Shown in pieces: positions 7,709 to 16,575 of a stretch of 64,000 nucleotides of DNA. Position 1 is the first letter of the stretch; every line of letters starts with the position of its first letter. This DNA comes from Agrobacterium cavarae (GTDB lineage Bacteria > Pseudomonadota > Alphaproteobacteria > Rhizobiales > Rhizobiaceae), in the NCBI RefSeq assembly GCF_004310285.1, contig NZ_SISF01000029.1, positions 163,412 to 227,411 of the forward strand, given 5' to 3'. Both the position numbers and the translations under genes were made by a program. The notes below the pieces were generated by a model. It was not told the DNA's origin. It saw only the letters and a list, made by a program, of their open reading frames with translations, and did not search any database.

Positions 7709-8947
7709 TTGAGCGATTTGGACAGGAAACGGGCGGAGCGGTTGATGCGTGAAGCCGGCCTTGATGCATTGGTTCTTTTCCAGCCGGAAGCGTTTCAATA
7801 TGCGATCGGGGCGCCCGCGGGTGTCGCCACCATGTGGGGCAGGGCAGGGGCTGCGATCGCACTGGTTCCAAGTGATGCACAGCTTTCGCTTGCGGCGATC
7901 GTCAGCGATCATGCGGCACCAGTGGTACTGCAGCGGGCTCCAGACGTTGACGTCCGCACACATCGCATCTGGATCGATGGGGTCGATCTGTCGGGCGTAA
8001 ACACGGTTTTCGGCATCGATGGCGCGTATCGAGGTTCAGGCGTTGGAGGGCCGAGACCGGAAACCTTCGATCGGGCTGCATGCTTCCATCTCTTGGCCGA
8101 TCTGTTGCAGGAGAAGGGTCTCCGCCCTGCGAGGATCGGGGTCGATCTCGAATTCATGCCCGCTGCCGATTTCGAGGCTTTGAAAACGTCTATTCCCTCA
8201 ATCCGCTGGGTCGATGGCTCCCTGGTTTTGAGGCGCCTGCGCGCCATAAAGACGCCCCGTGAAATCGAACGACTCCGGCACGCGGCCATGGCGGCGGAGG
8301 CTGGCCTCATGCGCATGATGGAAGCCGTCTCGCTTGGAACTTCGGTCGCAAGCCTCTCTGCAGCGTGGAAAACGGGCGCGCAGGAAGCGGCGGCCACAGG
8401 TGGCTTCTCGCTGAGTGGACATTGGGACTACATCTCTGTCGGGCCGGACTTGTCGAATGGCGCTGCGAAGGTGACGCCTGGCGCGTTGATCAAGGCTGAT
8501 GTCGGCACCCTCGTCGAAGGGTATTCGTCCGATGGCGCGCGCACCGTAACCTACGGTCCGGCATCGCCATTGGCGGACGATATCTTTAAGGCGCTTGAGA
8601 CAGCATTTCACGCGGGGCTGGATGAGATCACCCCTGGCAAGACCTTCGGCGCGGTGCATGACGCCATGCTTCGCTCAATGCGGCGCGATGGCTTCGGCGA
8701 ATATTATCGCGGACACTTCGGGCACTCCGTCGGTGGCGGTGTGGGTATTGAAGAATGGCCGTTCTTTTCTTCAGGCAATTCGGAGATCATCGAGGCGGAT
8801 ATGGTCGTCGCATTGGAAGCGCCCTTTTACGGCCAAAACTTTGGAGCGCTGATGATCGAGGATCAGTTCCTGGTCACGCCGAACGGCACGCAATGCATGA
8901 ACAGCCTGCCGAGAGGTCTGCGCGATCTCAGCACGGGCAGTGTCTGA
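7709..8947 (+). CDS. M24-family metallopeptidase (Xaa-Pro aminopeptidase/creatinase-like)
   Basis: A protein of about 412 residues with an N-terminal creatinase domain (DRKRAERLMREAGLDALVLFQP) and a C-terminal pita-bread domain. All five metal ligands can be placed: the two Asp of KADVGTLVEGYSSDGARTV, His in GHFGHSVGGGVG, Glu in ALEAPFYG and Glu in MIEDQFLV. I prefer the TTG start at 7709 because GGAGG lies five bases before it; a GTG at 7691 is possible. It closes the operon with the GntR, transpeptidase-like and amidohydrolase genes. Family members cleave Xaa-Pro peptides or C-N bonds in creatine-like molecules, which fits degradation of an imported amide. Confidence 0.87.
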   Translation: MSDLDRKRAERLMREAGLDALVLFQPEAFQYAIGAPAGVATMWGRAGAAIALVPSDAQLSLAAIVSDHAAPVVLQRAPDVDVRTHRIWIDGVDLSGVNTVFGIDGAYRGSGVGGPRPETFDRAACFHLLADLLQEKGLRPARIGVDLEFMPAADFEALKTSIPSIRWVDGSLVLRRLRAIKTPREIERLRHAAMAAEAGLMRMMEAVSLGTSVASLSAAWKTGAQEAAATGGFSLSGHWDYISVGPDLSNGAAKVTPGALIKADVGTLVEGYSSDGARTVTYGPASPLADDIFKALETAFHAGLDEITPGKTFGAVHDAMLRSMRRDGFGEYYRGHFGHSVGGGVGIEEWPFFSSGNSEIIEADMVVALEAPFYGQNFGALMIEDQFLVTPNGTQCMNSLPRGLRDLSTGSV

Positions 8948-8962
8948 GCTGGGCGCTCAGAC
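8942..8962. terminator. Hairpin between convergent genes, overlapping both stop regions
   Basis: A perfect 8-bp stem, GTCTGAGC and GCTCAGAC, with loop TGGGC spans the stop codon of the rightward M24 gene and reaches the stop codon of the leftward permease gene. Neither side has a strong T run. It is most simply a shared bidirectional terminator. Confidence 0.55.
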
Positions 8963-9873
8963 TATCGCTCGAAAGGCTCTCCGAGCGAGGCGACGCCGTT
9001 CAGTTTCAGCAACCGTTTGTTGGCGGAAATGATGCCGAGCACGATGATGGTGACGAGATAGGGCAGGCTTGAGAGGAACTGCGACGGCAGTTCCACACCG
9101 GTTGCCTGTGCCGCAAGGCTCATCAGCGACACTGCGCCGAACAGGCATGCTCCGAGGAAGATGCGTCCCGTCAGCCATGTGCCGAAGACAACGAGCGCGA
9201 TCGCGATCCAGCCACGTCCGGCAATCATGCCATCCGCCCAAAGCGGCGTGTAGACCACAGAGGCATAGGCGCCGGCGAAGCCTGCCAGAAGACCGCCGAA
9301 GGCGATCGCCGCGACACGCACGCCAATGACAGAATAGCCGATCGCATGTGCCGCTTTCGGATTTTCCCCAACCGCGCGGATCACGAGTCCTGTCTTGCTG
9401 AAGGCAAATCCCGCCCAGATGGCAAGTGTCAGGAGAAGCGACAGCCAGACGACGATATCCTGCACAAAAAGACCGCCGATGACGGGAAGATCGGACAGGC
9501 CGGGAATGGCAAGTTTCGGCAGTCCCCTGACCGTCAGGCTTTCATAGGTCTTGCCGAAAAGGGCCGAGAGGCCTTGGCCCAGAATGCCGATGGCAAGCCC
9601 GGTTGCGACCTGGTTGGCACGAAAGCCAAGCGCAACCAGTGCGAAGATGAGGGACAGCGACACGCTAGCAAAGCCCGCCGCCATGAAAGCCAGCATGTGA
9701 CCGCCGCCATGATAGACGACGATAAAGGCGATGACGGCGCCGAGCGCCATCATCCCTTCGACACCCAGATTAAGAACGCCTGCGCGTTCGACAACGAGTT
9801 CGCCCAGCGCCGCCAGCAGAAAGGGCGTCGCCGCCGCCAGCATGCCGGAGAGGATAAAATCGACCGCGTTCAT
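8962..9873 (-). CDS. ABC permease, BMP/nucleoside type (second subunit)
   Basis: A very hydrophobic protein of 303 residues of the BPD_transp_2 family, with the signature AALGELVVERAGVLNLGVEGMMALGAV near the N-terminus, typical of the NupQ/YufQ partner in nucleoside or purine-type uptake systems. I start at the ATG at 9873, which overlaps the stop of the preceding permease by four bases (ATGA); an upstream in-frame start would lie deeper in that gene. It is the last gene of the operon that starts with the Rieske protein. It forms the membrane channel with the other permease and is powered by the double ATPase. Confidence 0.88.
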   Translation of the reverse strand: MNAVDFILSGMLAAATPFLLAALGELVVERAGVLNLGVEGMMALGAVIAFIVVYHGGGHMLAFMAAGFASVSLSLIFALVALGFRANQVATGLAIGILGQGLSALFGKTYESLTVRGLPKLAIPGLSDLPVIGGLFVQDIVVWLSLLLTLAIWAGFAFSKTGLVIRAVGENPKAAHAIGYSVIGVRVAAIAFGGLLAGFAGAYASVVYTPLWADGMIAGRGWIAIALVVFGTWLTGRIFLGACLFGAVSLMSLAAQATGVELPSQFLSSLPYLVTIIVLGIISANKRLLKLNGVASLGEPFER

Positions 9874-10955
9874 GCCACTTTCCGATCTGCAGTTTTCGGC
9901 CATTCGAGGCGGTAGCGGACGAAGGCGACCGCGATGAGATAGGTGACGAGCAGGCTTCCCTGGAAGACGCGCACTGCGGCAATCGGCAGTTCGGCGGAGA
10001 CCATGGCGTTGTCACCGCCAATATAGATCACCGCCATGACGAGCGACGACAGGATGATGCCGATCGGATGCAGTCCGCCGAGATAGGCGACGATGATGGC
10101 CGCGTAGCCGTAGCCGGTGGAAATCGAGCGTTGCAACTGGCCGATCGGGCCCGCCACTTCTGCCGCTCCCGCAAGACCCGCTGCAAAGCCGCCAATCAGG
10201 AGCGAGAGCCAGATGGCGCGGCCCTGACTGAAACCGGCATAGTCGGCCGCGCGCGGGGCAAGGCCGCCGACCTGCAGCTTATAGCCGAGAAAGCTCTTCT
10301 GCATGAAGACATAAGCGGCCAGAGAAAAGAGGATGGTGAGCGGAAACGACCAGTTGACCCGGGTGCCCTCGATCAGGGTCGGGACCATGGCGTCATATTG
10401 AAACATCACCGATTGCGGGAAGTTGAAGCCGTTTGGATCCTTCCAGGGGCCAAGCAGCAGATAGTTGAGGACCTGTGCGGCAACCAGGCTCAGCATCAAG
10501 GACACGAGAATTTCGTTGGCGTTGAGCCGCACCCGCCAGAAAGCGGTAATCGCGGCCCAGAGCGCGCCGCCGATGGCCCCGCAGACAAGCATGGCCGGCC
10601 AGATCCAGCCGCCGGTTGCTTCCGGATAATAGATGGGGATTGCTGAGGCGAAGATCGCGCCGAGAATGAACTGTCCTTCGGCGCCGATATTGAACACCTT
10701 GGCGCGAAAGCCGATGGCAAGTCCCTGCGCGATCACGAGCAGCGGCCCCATTTTCAAAAGCACTTCGGAGAAGGCTGCCCAGGAGAGGAACGGCTCCAGC
10801 AGCATGGCATGGAACACGGCACCAGGGCTTTTACCCATGACGGCGTAAAGCGCGAGATTGATGAGTGTGGCAACCGCGAGCGCCGCAAGCGGTGCCACTA
10901 TGGTCGCCTTCAGCGAGGCACGTTCGCGCCGAACGAAATGAGGGAAGGCGCTCAT
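9870..10955 (-). CDS. ABC permease, BMP/nucleoside type (first subunit)
   Basis: A 361-residue integral membrane protein of the BPD_transp_2 family (NupP/YufP type), with the characteristic LLVIAQGLAIGFRAKVFNIG and EGQFILGAI segments and a long run of membrane helices to the C-terminus. Both ends overlap neighbouring genes by four bases (ATGA), indicating translational coupling with the ATPase upstream and the second permease downstream. Known relatives import purine nucleosides, bases or related heterocycles. Confidence 0.88.
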   Translation of the reverse strand: MSAFPHFVRRERASLKATIVAPLAALAVATLINLALYAVMGKSPGAVFHAMLLEPFLSWAAFSEVLLKMGPLLVIAQGLAIGFRAKVFNIGAEGQFILGAIFASAIPIYYPEATGGWIWPAMLVCGAIGGALWAAITAFWRVRLNANEILVSLMLSLVAAQVLNYLLLGPWKDPNGFNFPQSVMFQYDAMVPTLIEGTRVNWSFPLTILFSLAAYVFMQKSFLGYKLQVGGLAPRAADYAGFSQGRAIWLSLLIGGFAAGLAGAAEVAGPIGQLQRSISTGYGYAAIIVAYLGGLHPIGIILSSLVMAVIYIGGDNAMVSAELPIAAVRVFQGSLLVTYLIAVAFVRYRLEWPKTADRKVA

Positions 10956-12538
10956 GCGGACAGCTTTCCAGCAGCGGGGTTTTCGGTGTGAGTGGCAGCG
11001 TCGGCACCAATCATGAAGCGGCCGACATCTTCGACACGCGTTTCAGACGTCACGAGGGACGGGCTGAGCGTACCGGCATTCAGCACCTGGATGCGGTCGC
11101 AGATTTCGAAGAGCTCTTCGATTTCCTCGGAGATAACGAGGATCGCCATGCCGGCATTGCGCAACGCGATCAGTCTTTGCCGGATCGCCATGGCGGCACC
11201 GATATCCACGCCCCACGTCGGCTGGGCGACGAAGAGCAATTTCGGCCCCAGCATGATCTCTCGGCCAACGATAAATTTCTGCAGATTGCCGCCGGAAAGC
11301 GCGCCGGCCTCTGCGTCGGGTCCAGGTGTCCGCACATCGAAATCGCGAATGCAGGTCTCGGCGAACGTCTTGGCACCGGTGTGGTCGATCAGACCGTGCT
11401 TCAGCAGGCCGAGCGGATGGGCGGTCAGGAGACCGTTCAAGGTGAGCGAAAGCTCTGGCACCGCACCACGGCCAAGACGATCTTCCGGCACGAAGGCAAA
11501 GCCGAGCCTGCGACGGGCAGCGGCATCGAGGCGACCGACATCCTCGCCCATCATGAAGATGCGGTCCTTCGCTTCACGACCCAGCCGCGTTTCGCCTGAA
11601 ATGATAGACGAGAGTTCCGCTTGCCCATTGCCGGAAATGCCGGCAAGCCCGAGAATTTCTCCTGCCTTCACCTCCAGCGTGACGCGCTTCAGCGGCACAG
11701 CAAAGGGATCGTCCGGCTCGTAGTCGAGGCCGATCAGTTCGAGGCGCTTTTCGCCGGTCGCCACAACCGTCGGAGCCTTGATCTCCGGCATGTCGCGCCC
11801 GATCATCATACGGGCAAGATCATGGGCATCGTGTTCACGCGGATCCACGTGGCCGGTCACTTTTCCGCCGCGCAGGATGGTGGCGCGGTCGCAGATCGCC
11901 CGGATTTCTTCAAGCTTGTGGGAAATGAAGAGGATGGAGACGCCGCGATCTCGCAGGCGCTTCAACGTCTCGAATAGCTTCTCGACCGATTGCGGCGGCA
12001 GCACCGAGGTCGGTTCGTCGAGGATGATGAGCTTGGGGTCGGTCATCAGGCAGCGGATGATCTCGACCCGCTGTCGCTCGCCGACCGAGAGCGCATGCAC
12101 ATGGGCCAGCGGATCGACCTCAAGGCCGAAGTCGCGTCCCAATGAGCGCACCCGCTCGACAAGATCACTCTTCTTTCCTGGTACGACGAGCGAGATGTTC
12201 TCGACGACCGTCAGCGTCTCGAAAAGGGAGAAATGCTGAAAGACCATGCCGATGCCCTGGCGGCGGGCCTCGGCGGGCGAAGCTAGCCGGATCGGCTCGC
12301 CTCGCCATGTCACAGTGCCCTCATCCGGCGTTTCCACACCATAGATCAGCTTCATCAGCGTGGATTTGCCCGCGCCGTTTTCGCCGAGAATGGCGTGGAT
12401 CGAATGGTCCGCCACGTCCAGATCGATCGCCTGATTGGCGCGGATCTGGCCGTAGCTTTTCGACAGGCCACGCAGCGAAAGTAGGGGTGCCTTCGCCCGT
12501 TCACTGTCTGCCGATGCGGGCAGGGTCGTCTCAGCCAT
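10952..12538 (-). CDS. ABC ATPase with two nucleotide-binding domains, BMP/nucleoside type
   Basis: A 528-residue cytoplasmic ATPase of the NupO/YufO/RbsA layout. The first domain has Walker A GENGAGKST at about residues 52-60, signature LSVGERQRVEI and Walker B LIILDEPTSVL. The second domain has a degenerate Walker A (GISGNGQAEL), a signature in LSGGNLQKFIVGRE and a Walker B ending FVAQPTWGVD, where Gln replaces the usual Glu, so that half is probably catalytically weak, as is usual in this family. It energises uptake by the two permeases and is six bases from the binding-protein gene. Confidence 0.9.
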   Translation of the reverse strand: MAETTLPASADSERAKAPLLSLRGLSKSYGQIRANQAIDLDVADHSIHAILGENGAGKSTLMKLIYGVETPDEGTVTWRGEPIRLASPAEARRQGIGMVFQHFSLFETLTVVENISLVVPGKKSDLVERVRSLGRDFGLEVDPLAHVHALSVGERQRVEIIRCLMTDPKLIILDEPTSVLPPQSVEKLFETLKRLRDRGVSILFISHKLEEIRAICDRATILRGGKVTGHVDPREHDAHDLARMMIGRDMPEIKAPTVVATGEKRLELIGLDYEPDDPFAVPLKRVTLEVKAGEILGLAGISGNGQAELSSIISGETRLGREAKDRIFMMGEDVGRLDAAARRRLGFAFVPEDRLGRGAVPELSLTLNGLLTAHPLGLLKHGLIDHTGAKTFAETCIRDFDVRTPGPDAEAGALSGGNLQKFIVGREIMLGPKLLFVAQPTWGVDIGAAMAIRQRLIALRNAGMAILVISEEIEELFEICDRIQVLNAGTLSPSLVTSETRVEDVGRFMIGADAATHTENPAAGKLSA

Positions 12539-12544
12539 GAGGGA

Positions 12545-13645
12545 TCACTTCGGCAGAGGCGTGGTGACGCCCTTGACGTGCCAATCCATGGCCATGATCT
12601 CCTTGTCCGTCAGCGTCTTGCCGGCTGCGACGCCTTCCGACCCATCCGCCTTGGTGATGGGGCCGGTAAAGGGCGAGAAGCTGCCATCGGCGATCTTTGC
12701 TTCGGTCTCGTTGATTTTCGTCATGGTGTCGGCCGGAACGCTGGGGTTCCAGTCCACGACCTTGACCACTTTGTCCGACATGCCGAGGAAGGCATTCGCG
12801 CCCTTGAAAGTGCCGTCCATGTGCGCCTTAACCTGCGCCAGAAAGTAGGGGGACCAGTCGGTCGCAACGCAACCGAGATAGGTCTTCTGCGCGTAGCTCT
12901 TCATCGAGGAATTGAGGTTGAAGGCGTAGACGCCGGCTTCCTCGCAGGCGGAGATGACGGATGGTGTGTCCTGCGCGTTGGAGAAGATCACATCGCAACC
13001 TTGCGACATCAGCGCCTTGGCGGCTTCCTGTTCCTTTGCTGGATCGAACCAGGAGTTCACCCAGACAACGGAAACTTCGATATCTGGTTTGACGGCCTGG
13101 GCACCCAGCGTAAACGCATTGATGGAGGTGATGAGTTCGGGGATGGCGAAGGCCGAGACCGAGCCGAGCTTGCCAGATTTCGTCAGCGCGGCAGCCGCCA
13201 TGCCCATCAGATAGGTGCCTTGGAAATATTTGGCGGCGAAGGGCGAGAAGTTCGGCGCGACCTGAAAGCCGGACGCGTGCAGCACGCTGACGTCCTTGTT
13301 GCGACGAGCGATCTGCAGCGCGCCGTTCTGATAGCCGAAGGAGCCGGCAATCAGGAACTTGTTTCCGTCGGCAACGGTCTTGGTCATGATACGGTCGGCA
13401 TCGGGACCTTCCGGAATGTTTTCCAGAATGGTGACTTTCACCTTGTCGCCATAGGCCGCTTTGACCGGCTCAAGACCGGCGGCGAGCGCATGGCCCCAGC
13501 CCACGTCGCCAATGGGCGAGGGCACGACAAGTGCGATGCCGAGCGGCTTATCAGCTGCGAGTGTGGCACGCGCGCCAACGGCGCTGGCAAGACCGGTGAG
13601 TGCGACGCCCTTCAGCAGCGTGCGGCGATTGAGTGCGTTGATCAT
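12545..13645 (-). CDS. BMP-family substrate-binding lipoprotein-like protein, Tat-exported
   Basis: A 366-residue binding protein of the basic membrane protein (BMP/PnrA/Med) family, whose members bind nucleosides, purines or related heterocycles. I start at the ATG at 13645 because it puts a twin-arginine signal (NRRTLLKGVALTGLASAVGARATLA) at the N-terminus. The mature part opens KPLGIALVVPSPIGDVGWGHALAAG, the usual BMP beginning. It lies between the 8-oxoguanine-deaminase-like gene and the ATPase. Context suggests a purine-like ligand; that is inference. Confidence 0.9.
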   Translation of the reverse strand: MINALNRRTLLKGVALTGLASAVGARATLAADKPLGIALVVPSPIGDVGWGHALAAGLEPVKAAYGDKVKVTILENIPEGPDADRIMTKTVADGNKFLIAGSFGYQNGALQIARRNKDVSVLHASGFQVAPNFSPFAAKYFQGTYLMGMAAAALTKSGKLGSVSAFAIPELITSINAFTLGAQAVKPDIEVSVVWVNSWFDPAKEQEAAKALMSQGCDVIFSNAQDTPSVISACEEAGVYAFNLNSSMKSYAQKTYLGCVATDWSPYFLAQVKAHMDGTFKGANAFLGMSDKVVKVVDWNPSVPADTMTKINETEAKIADGSFSPFTGPITKADGSEGVAAGKTLTDKEIMAMDWHVKGVTTPLPK

Positions 13646-13673
13646 GATGGTTCCCCTTGTCGGTTGTGTTGTT

Positions 13674-15053
13674 TCAGAAATCGATGGTGGCGAGCGCCGC
13701 TTCTGCGTCGGCGAAAAGTTTTCCTTCATCCAGACCGGTAAATTCGCCCTTTGCCCACACCACACGGCCATTGATCATGGTCATGTCCGCCGGCGCGCCG
13801 ATGCCGACCTTGGCGATCAGGCTCAAGGGATCATGTCGGGTGCCGACATAATCCATGCGGCGGGTATCGATGGCAAAAAGATCGGCGGCCATGCCCGGTG
13901 CAAGCCGACCGATGTCGGTGCGGCCGAGAAGCTGCGCCCCGCCTGTGGTCGCATAGCCGAGGAAGTCTGCGGGTGCAGGCACAGGATGAGCGCGTGTCGA
14001 GGCCGCCAGGCATTGCAGCATATAGGCGGAATGGATGCAGTGCATGAGATTGGAATTATCGTTGGAGGCAGCGCCGTCGCAACCGAGACCCACCGGCACG
14101 CCGAAGGCGCTCATGGCAGGGATGTCGGTCACTTCCGCGCCGACGAGATAGACCGGCTCAGGGCAGTGGGCCACGCCCGTTCCCGAAGCTGCCATGGTGC
14201 GCAACTCGTCGTGGGTCAGTTCCCAGCAATGGGCGTAGAAGGTGTCCGGTCCGGCAAAACCCATCTCGTGCAGATAATCGACAGTGCGCAGCCCGTGGCG
14301 GGCAAGGATCACGTCGCTCTCACCCTCACCGACATGGGTGTGGAGCCGGACGCCCTTGTCGCGCGCAAGACGAACAGACTCCACGAAGGTCTCGCGATAG
14401 CTGTTGACGGGCTGGCAGGGTGCGACCACCACCTGGCGCATGCTGAAGGGCGAGGTGTCGTGATAGGTCTCGATCAGACGGGCGCAGTCGGCGATGAATT
14501 CGTCCGTCGTCTCGCGCATCTCGTCGGGTATGGTCGACCCTTCCGACTTGGGCAGCGAGTTGCCACCGCGACCGGCGTGGAAGCGCATGCCAAACAAATC
14601 GGCGGCCTCGAATTGCCGGTCGATCAGCCTTTTACCAGCATGACGCGGGAAATTATACTGATGATCGAAGGCCGTGGTGCAGCCGTGCTTGATCATCTCG
14701 GCCATGGCGGTGACGGAGGCGTGATAAAAACAGTCCTCCGTCAGCCGCGAGAAGATCGGGTAGATGCGATCGAGCCACTCGATCACCGAAAGCTTCGTCC
14801 AGTCGAGATCGGCGCGGTTGCGCACGAAGCACTGGAAGAAATGGTGATGCGTGTTGACGAGCCCCGGATAAACGAACCAGCCGCTGGCATCGGTGATTTC
14901 GGTGCCCTCTGGGATCGGTCCGCTCGCAAGATCCTCGCCGATGGCCTTGATTGCGGGACCGTCCGTCAGGAGATCGACATTGCGGCGTACGGACATGCCG
15001 GTGCCGTCATTGACGATCACAGCAGCACAGTTTTTTAAAAGATGTCCGGCCAT
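13674..15053 (-). CDS. 8-oxoguanine-deaminase-like amidohydrolase
   Basis: A 459-residue amidohydrolase of the ATZ/TRZ and guanine deaminase group. The metal site contains NTHHHFFQ (His69-71), the pattern of 8-oxoguanine deaminase Pa0142 and hydroxyatrazine-type hydrolases. Further ligands are the His of RLHTHVGEGESD, the His of FYAHCWELT and the Asp of GLGCDGAASNDNSNLM. It should hydrolytically deaminate or dechlorinate an aromatic heterocycle in the cytoplasm. Its placement between a GST-like/Rieske oxygenase set and a purine-type transporter supports a purine derivative as substrate. Specificity within the group cannot be fixed by eye. Confidence 0.85.
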   Translation of the reverse strand: MAGHLLKNCAAVIVNDGTGMSVRRNVDLLTDGPAIKAIGEDLASGPIPEGTEITDASGWFVYPGLVNTHHHFFQCFVRNRADLDWTKLSVIEWLDRIYPIFSRLTEDCFYHASVTAMAEMIKHGCTTAFDHQYNFPRHAGKRLIDRQFEAADLFGMRFHAGRGGNSLPKSEGSTIPDEMRETTDEFIADCARLIETYHDTSPFSMRQVVVAPCQPVNSYRETFVESVRLARDKGVRLHTHVGEGESDVILARHGLRTVDYLHEMGFAGPDTFYAHCWELTHDELRTMAASGTGVAHCPEPVYLVGAEVTDIPAMSAFGVPVGLGCDGAASNDNSNLMHCIHSAYMLQCLAASTRAHPVPAPADFLGYATTGGAQLLGRTDIGRLAPGMAADLFAIDTRRMDYVGTRHDPLSLIAKVGIGAPADMTMINGRVVWAKGEFTGLDEGKLFADAEAALATIDF

Positions 15054-15058
15054 ACGCT

Positions 15059-15733
15059 TTACGCCTCTGCCGTTTCGGTCAGCGCTGGCGTCTCGTGCGG
15101 GTCCGGCTTCAGCTCATGCAGACGGTGGATGCCTGGCATCTCGATAAAGCCTTCCAGCGATCTGATGGCACGCATCCACAGGCGGATGGAGGGGTAAAAA
15201 TCGAGCGATACCCCGCCATCGGGCGCGAGCGCCACATAGGGGAAGCAGGCGATGTCGGCGACGGTTGCTGTGTTGCCGACAAGGAAAGCCTCTCCCTTCA
15301 GCCTTTGCTCGAAGAGGGCGGCTTCCAGTTCCCGAAGCGCAATCACGCCCGAGGCGCGCAAGGTGGCGATATCGCCCGGACGATGCAGCATCTCATGCAA
15401 GCGCGCGCCGCCAAGGCTGGCCGTCAGCCGGGCTGAGAAGGAGAGCCACTGTTGAATACGGGCCGCTGTGGAAGGTTCGCCGGTACCAAGCCATGCGGGC
15501 GCAGCGTTGCCCGCGATATAGACGAGGATCGCAGAGGATTCCGTCAGGACCAGATCGCCGTCCACCAGGATTGGGATAGAGCCTGCCGGGTTCAGCGCCA
15601 GCAACTCCGGCCCGCGATGTTCTCCGCCCGGATGGAAATCGACGGCGCGCAGCGTCAGTTTGAGGCCGGTGAGTGCTGCCATCAGGCGCGCTTTGTAACA
15701 GCTTGGCGAGAGGATATAGTCGTAAAGGATCAT
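15059..15733 (-). CDS. Glutathione S-transferase-like protein, candidate oxygenase subunit (NdmE-like)
   Basis: A 224-residue protein with a GST thioredoxin-like N-terminal domain (SPSCYKARLMAALTGL, NPAGSIPILVDG, LTESSAILVYIAG) and an all-helical C-terminal domain (FLVGNTATVADIACFPYV). Its start overlaps the stop of the Rieske-less oxygenase gene by four bases (ATGA), so the two are probably made together. In caffeine N7-demethylation a GST homologue, NdmE, is a structural partner of the Rieske-less oxygenase NdmC. The same pairing here suggests a structural rather than detoxifying role. That parallel is inference; a true transferase is the alternative. Confidence 0.83.
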   Translation of the reverse strand: MILYDYILSPSCYKARLMAALTGLKLTLRAVDFHPGGEHRGPELLALNPAGSIPILVDGDLVLTESSAILVYIAGNAAPAWLGTGEPSTAARIQQWLSFSARLTASLGGARLHEMLHRPGDIATLRASGVIALRELEAALFEQRLKGEAFLVGNTATVADIACFPYVALAPDGGVSLDFYPSIRLWMRAIRSLEGFIEMPGIHRLHELKPDPHETPALTETAEA

Positions 15734-16575
15734 TGGGCTACCAGCTGTGCGCCATAGGTGAAGTCGTGGCGCTTCAGCCAGCGGCGGTAAGCGACGGAGG
15801 TGAGGTCCGCGCGGGTGGGAATTTCCATGCCGGGATCGAGCGGCAGACGGCGCGGGATCTGGTTTTCGAGGATCGAGCGGTCCTGCAGGAAGATCATCTG
15901 CTGGAAGTGGATGAGATCAGTCATCGGCGTCTCATCGTCGTATAGCGCCATCCACGGCCACACGTCACAGAGTTCTTCCGTCAGCGGCTGGACGAAAAGC
16001 GTGATCACGTCCCATTCGCCAGGCTTCGGTGGGCAGGTCTTGTAGAGCACGGAGCAGGTGGGCGCGGGCACGCGGTACATGTATTCCGTCGTGATGCCGC
16101 CGCTGGCCGACTTTGCTGCCTGCGGCTGATAGAATTTCACCTGCGTTGCCCAAACCTCGTCGGCGTCCTCGCGGATTTCGACCTTGTAGTTCTCCACTTC
16201 CGTATGGGGCTCGGAGCCAAGAATGTCGGTGTGGACGAAGGGAAAATGAGCGATGTCGAGAAAGTTCTCGACGGCGCGCAGCGGCGAGCAGCGAACCCGG
16301 ACGACACCGACATCGACCAGGCGACGGCCGGGCTGTTCGGCTTCCGGAATATCGAAGAGCGGTTTTTCAGGCACGCCTAGAGAAGACCAGACGTGACCAT
16401 ATCTTTCTGTTACGGGAAGAGCGCGGCCATCGGCCGTCGCGACCTCGGCCTTACCTTCGCCGTTGCGGGAGACACAGATCGTTTCGCCCATCAGCAACGT
16501 CTCTTGCCCGTCGGACAAGAGCCGGCTGATCAAGCCGACAGGATACCATTGGTCGATCATCGCGTCGCGGCTCAT
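15730..16575 (-). CDS. Rieske-less mononuclear iron oxygenase catalytic subunit (NdmC-like)
   Basis: A 281-residue protein with the catalytic half of a PaO/VanA-type Rieske oxygenase. Iron ligands are clear: Asn104, Asp107, His110 and His115 in NFLDIAHFPFVH, and Asp232 in FLQDRSILENQ. The N-terminus keeps the oxygenase opening (DQWYPVGLISRLL) and resumes at PVTERYGHVWSSLG, but the stretch that normally carries the C-x-H and C-x2-H cluster ligands is missing. The protein therefore cannot hold its own Rieske cluster. I start at the ATG at 16575, which overlaps the stop of the upstream Rieske gene. It likely hydroxylates or N-demethylates a heterocycle using electrons from that partner. Confidence 0.85.
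   Translation of the reverse strand: MSRDAMIDQWYPVGLISRLLSDGQETLLMGETICVSRNGEGKAEVATADGRALPVTERYGHVWSSLGVPEKPLFDIPEAEQPGRRLVDVGVVRVRCSPLRAVENFLDIAHFPFVHTDILGSEPHTEVENYKVEIREDADEVWATQVKFYQPQAAKSASGGITTEYMYRVPAPTCSVLYKTCPPKPGEWDVITLFVQPLTEELCDVWPWMALYDDETPMTDLIHFQQMIFLQDRSILENQIPRRLPLDPGMEIPTRADLTSVAYRRWLKRHDFTYGAQLVAQ

Noticed and set aside
13461..15038. A 525-residue open frame on the plus strand opposite the amidohydrolase and BMP genes
   Set aside because: It covers two well-supported minus-strand genes and contains no domain pattern.
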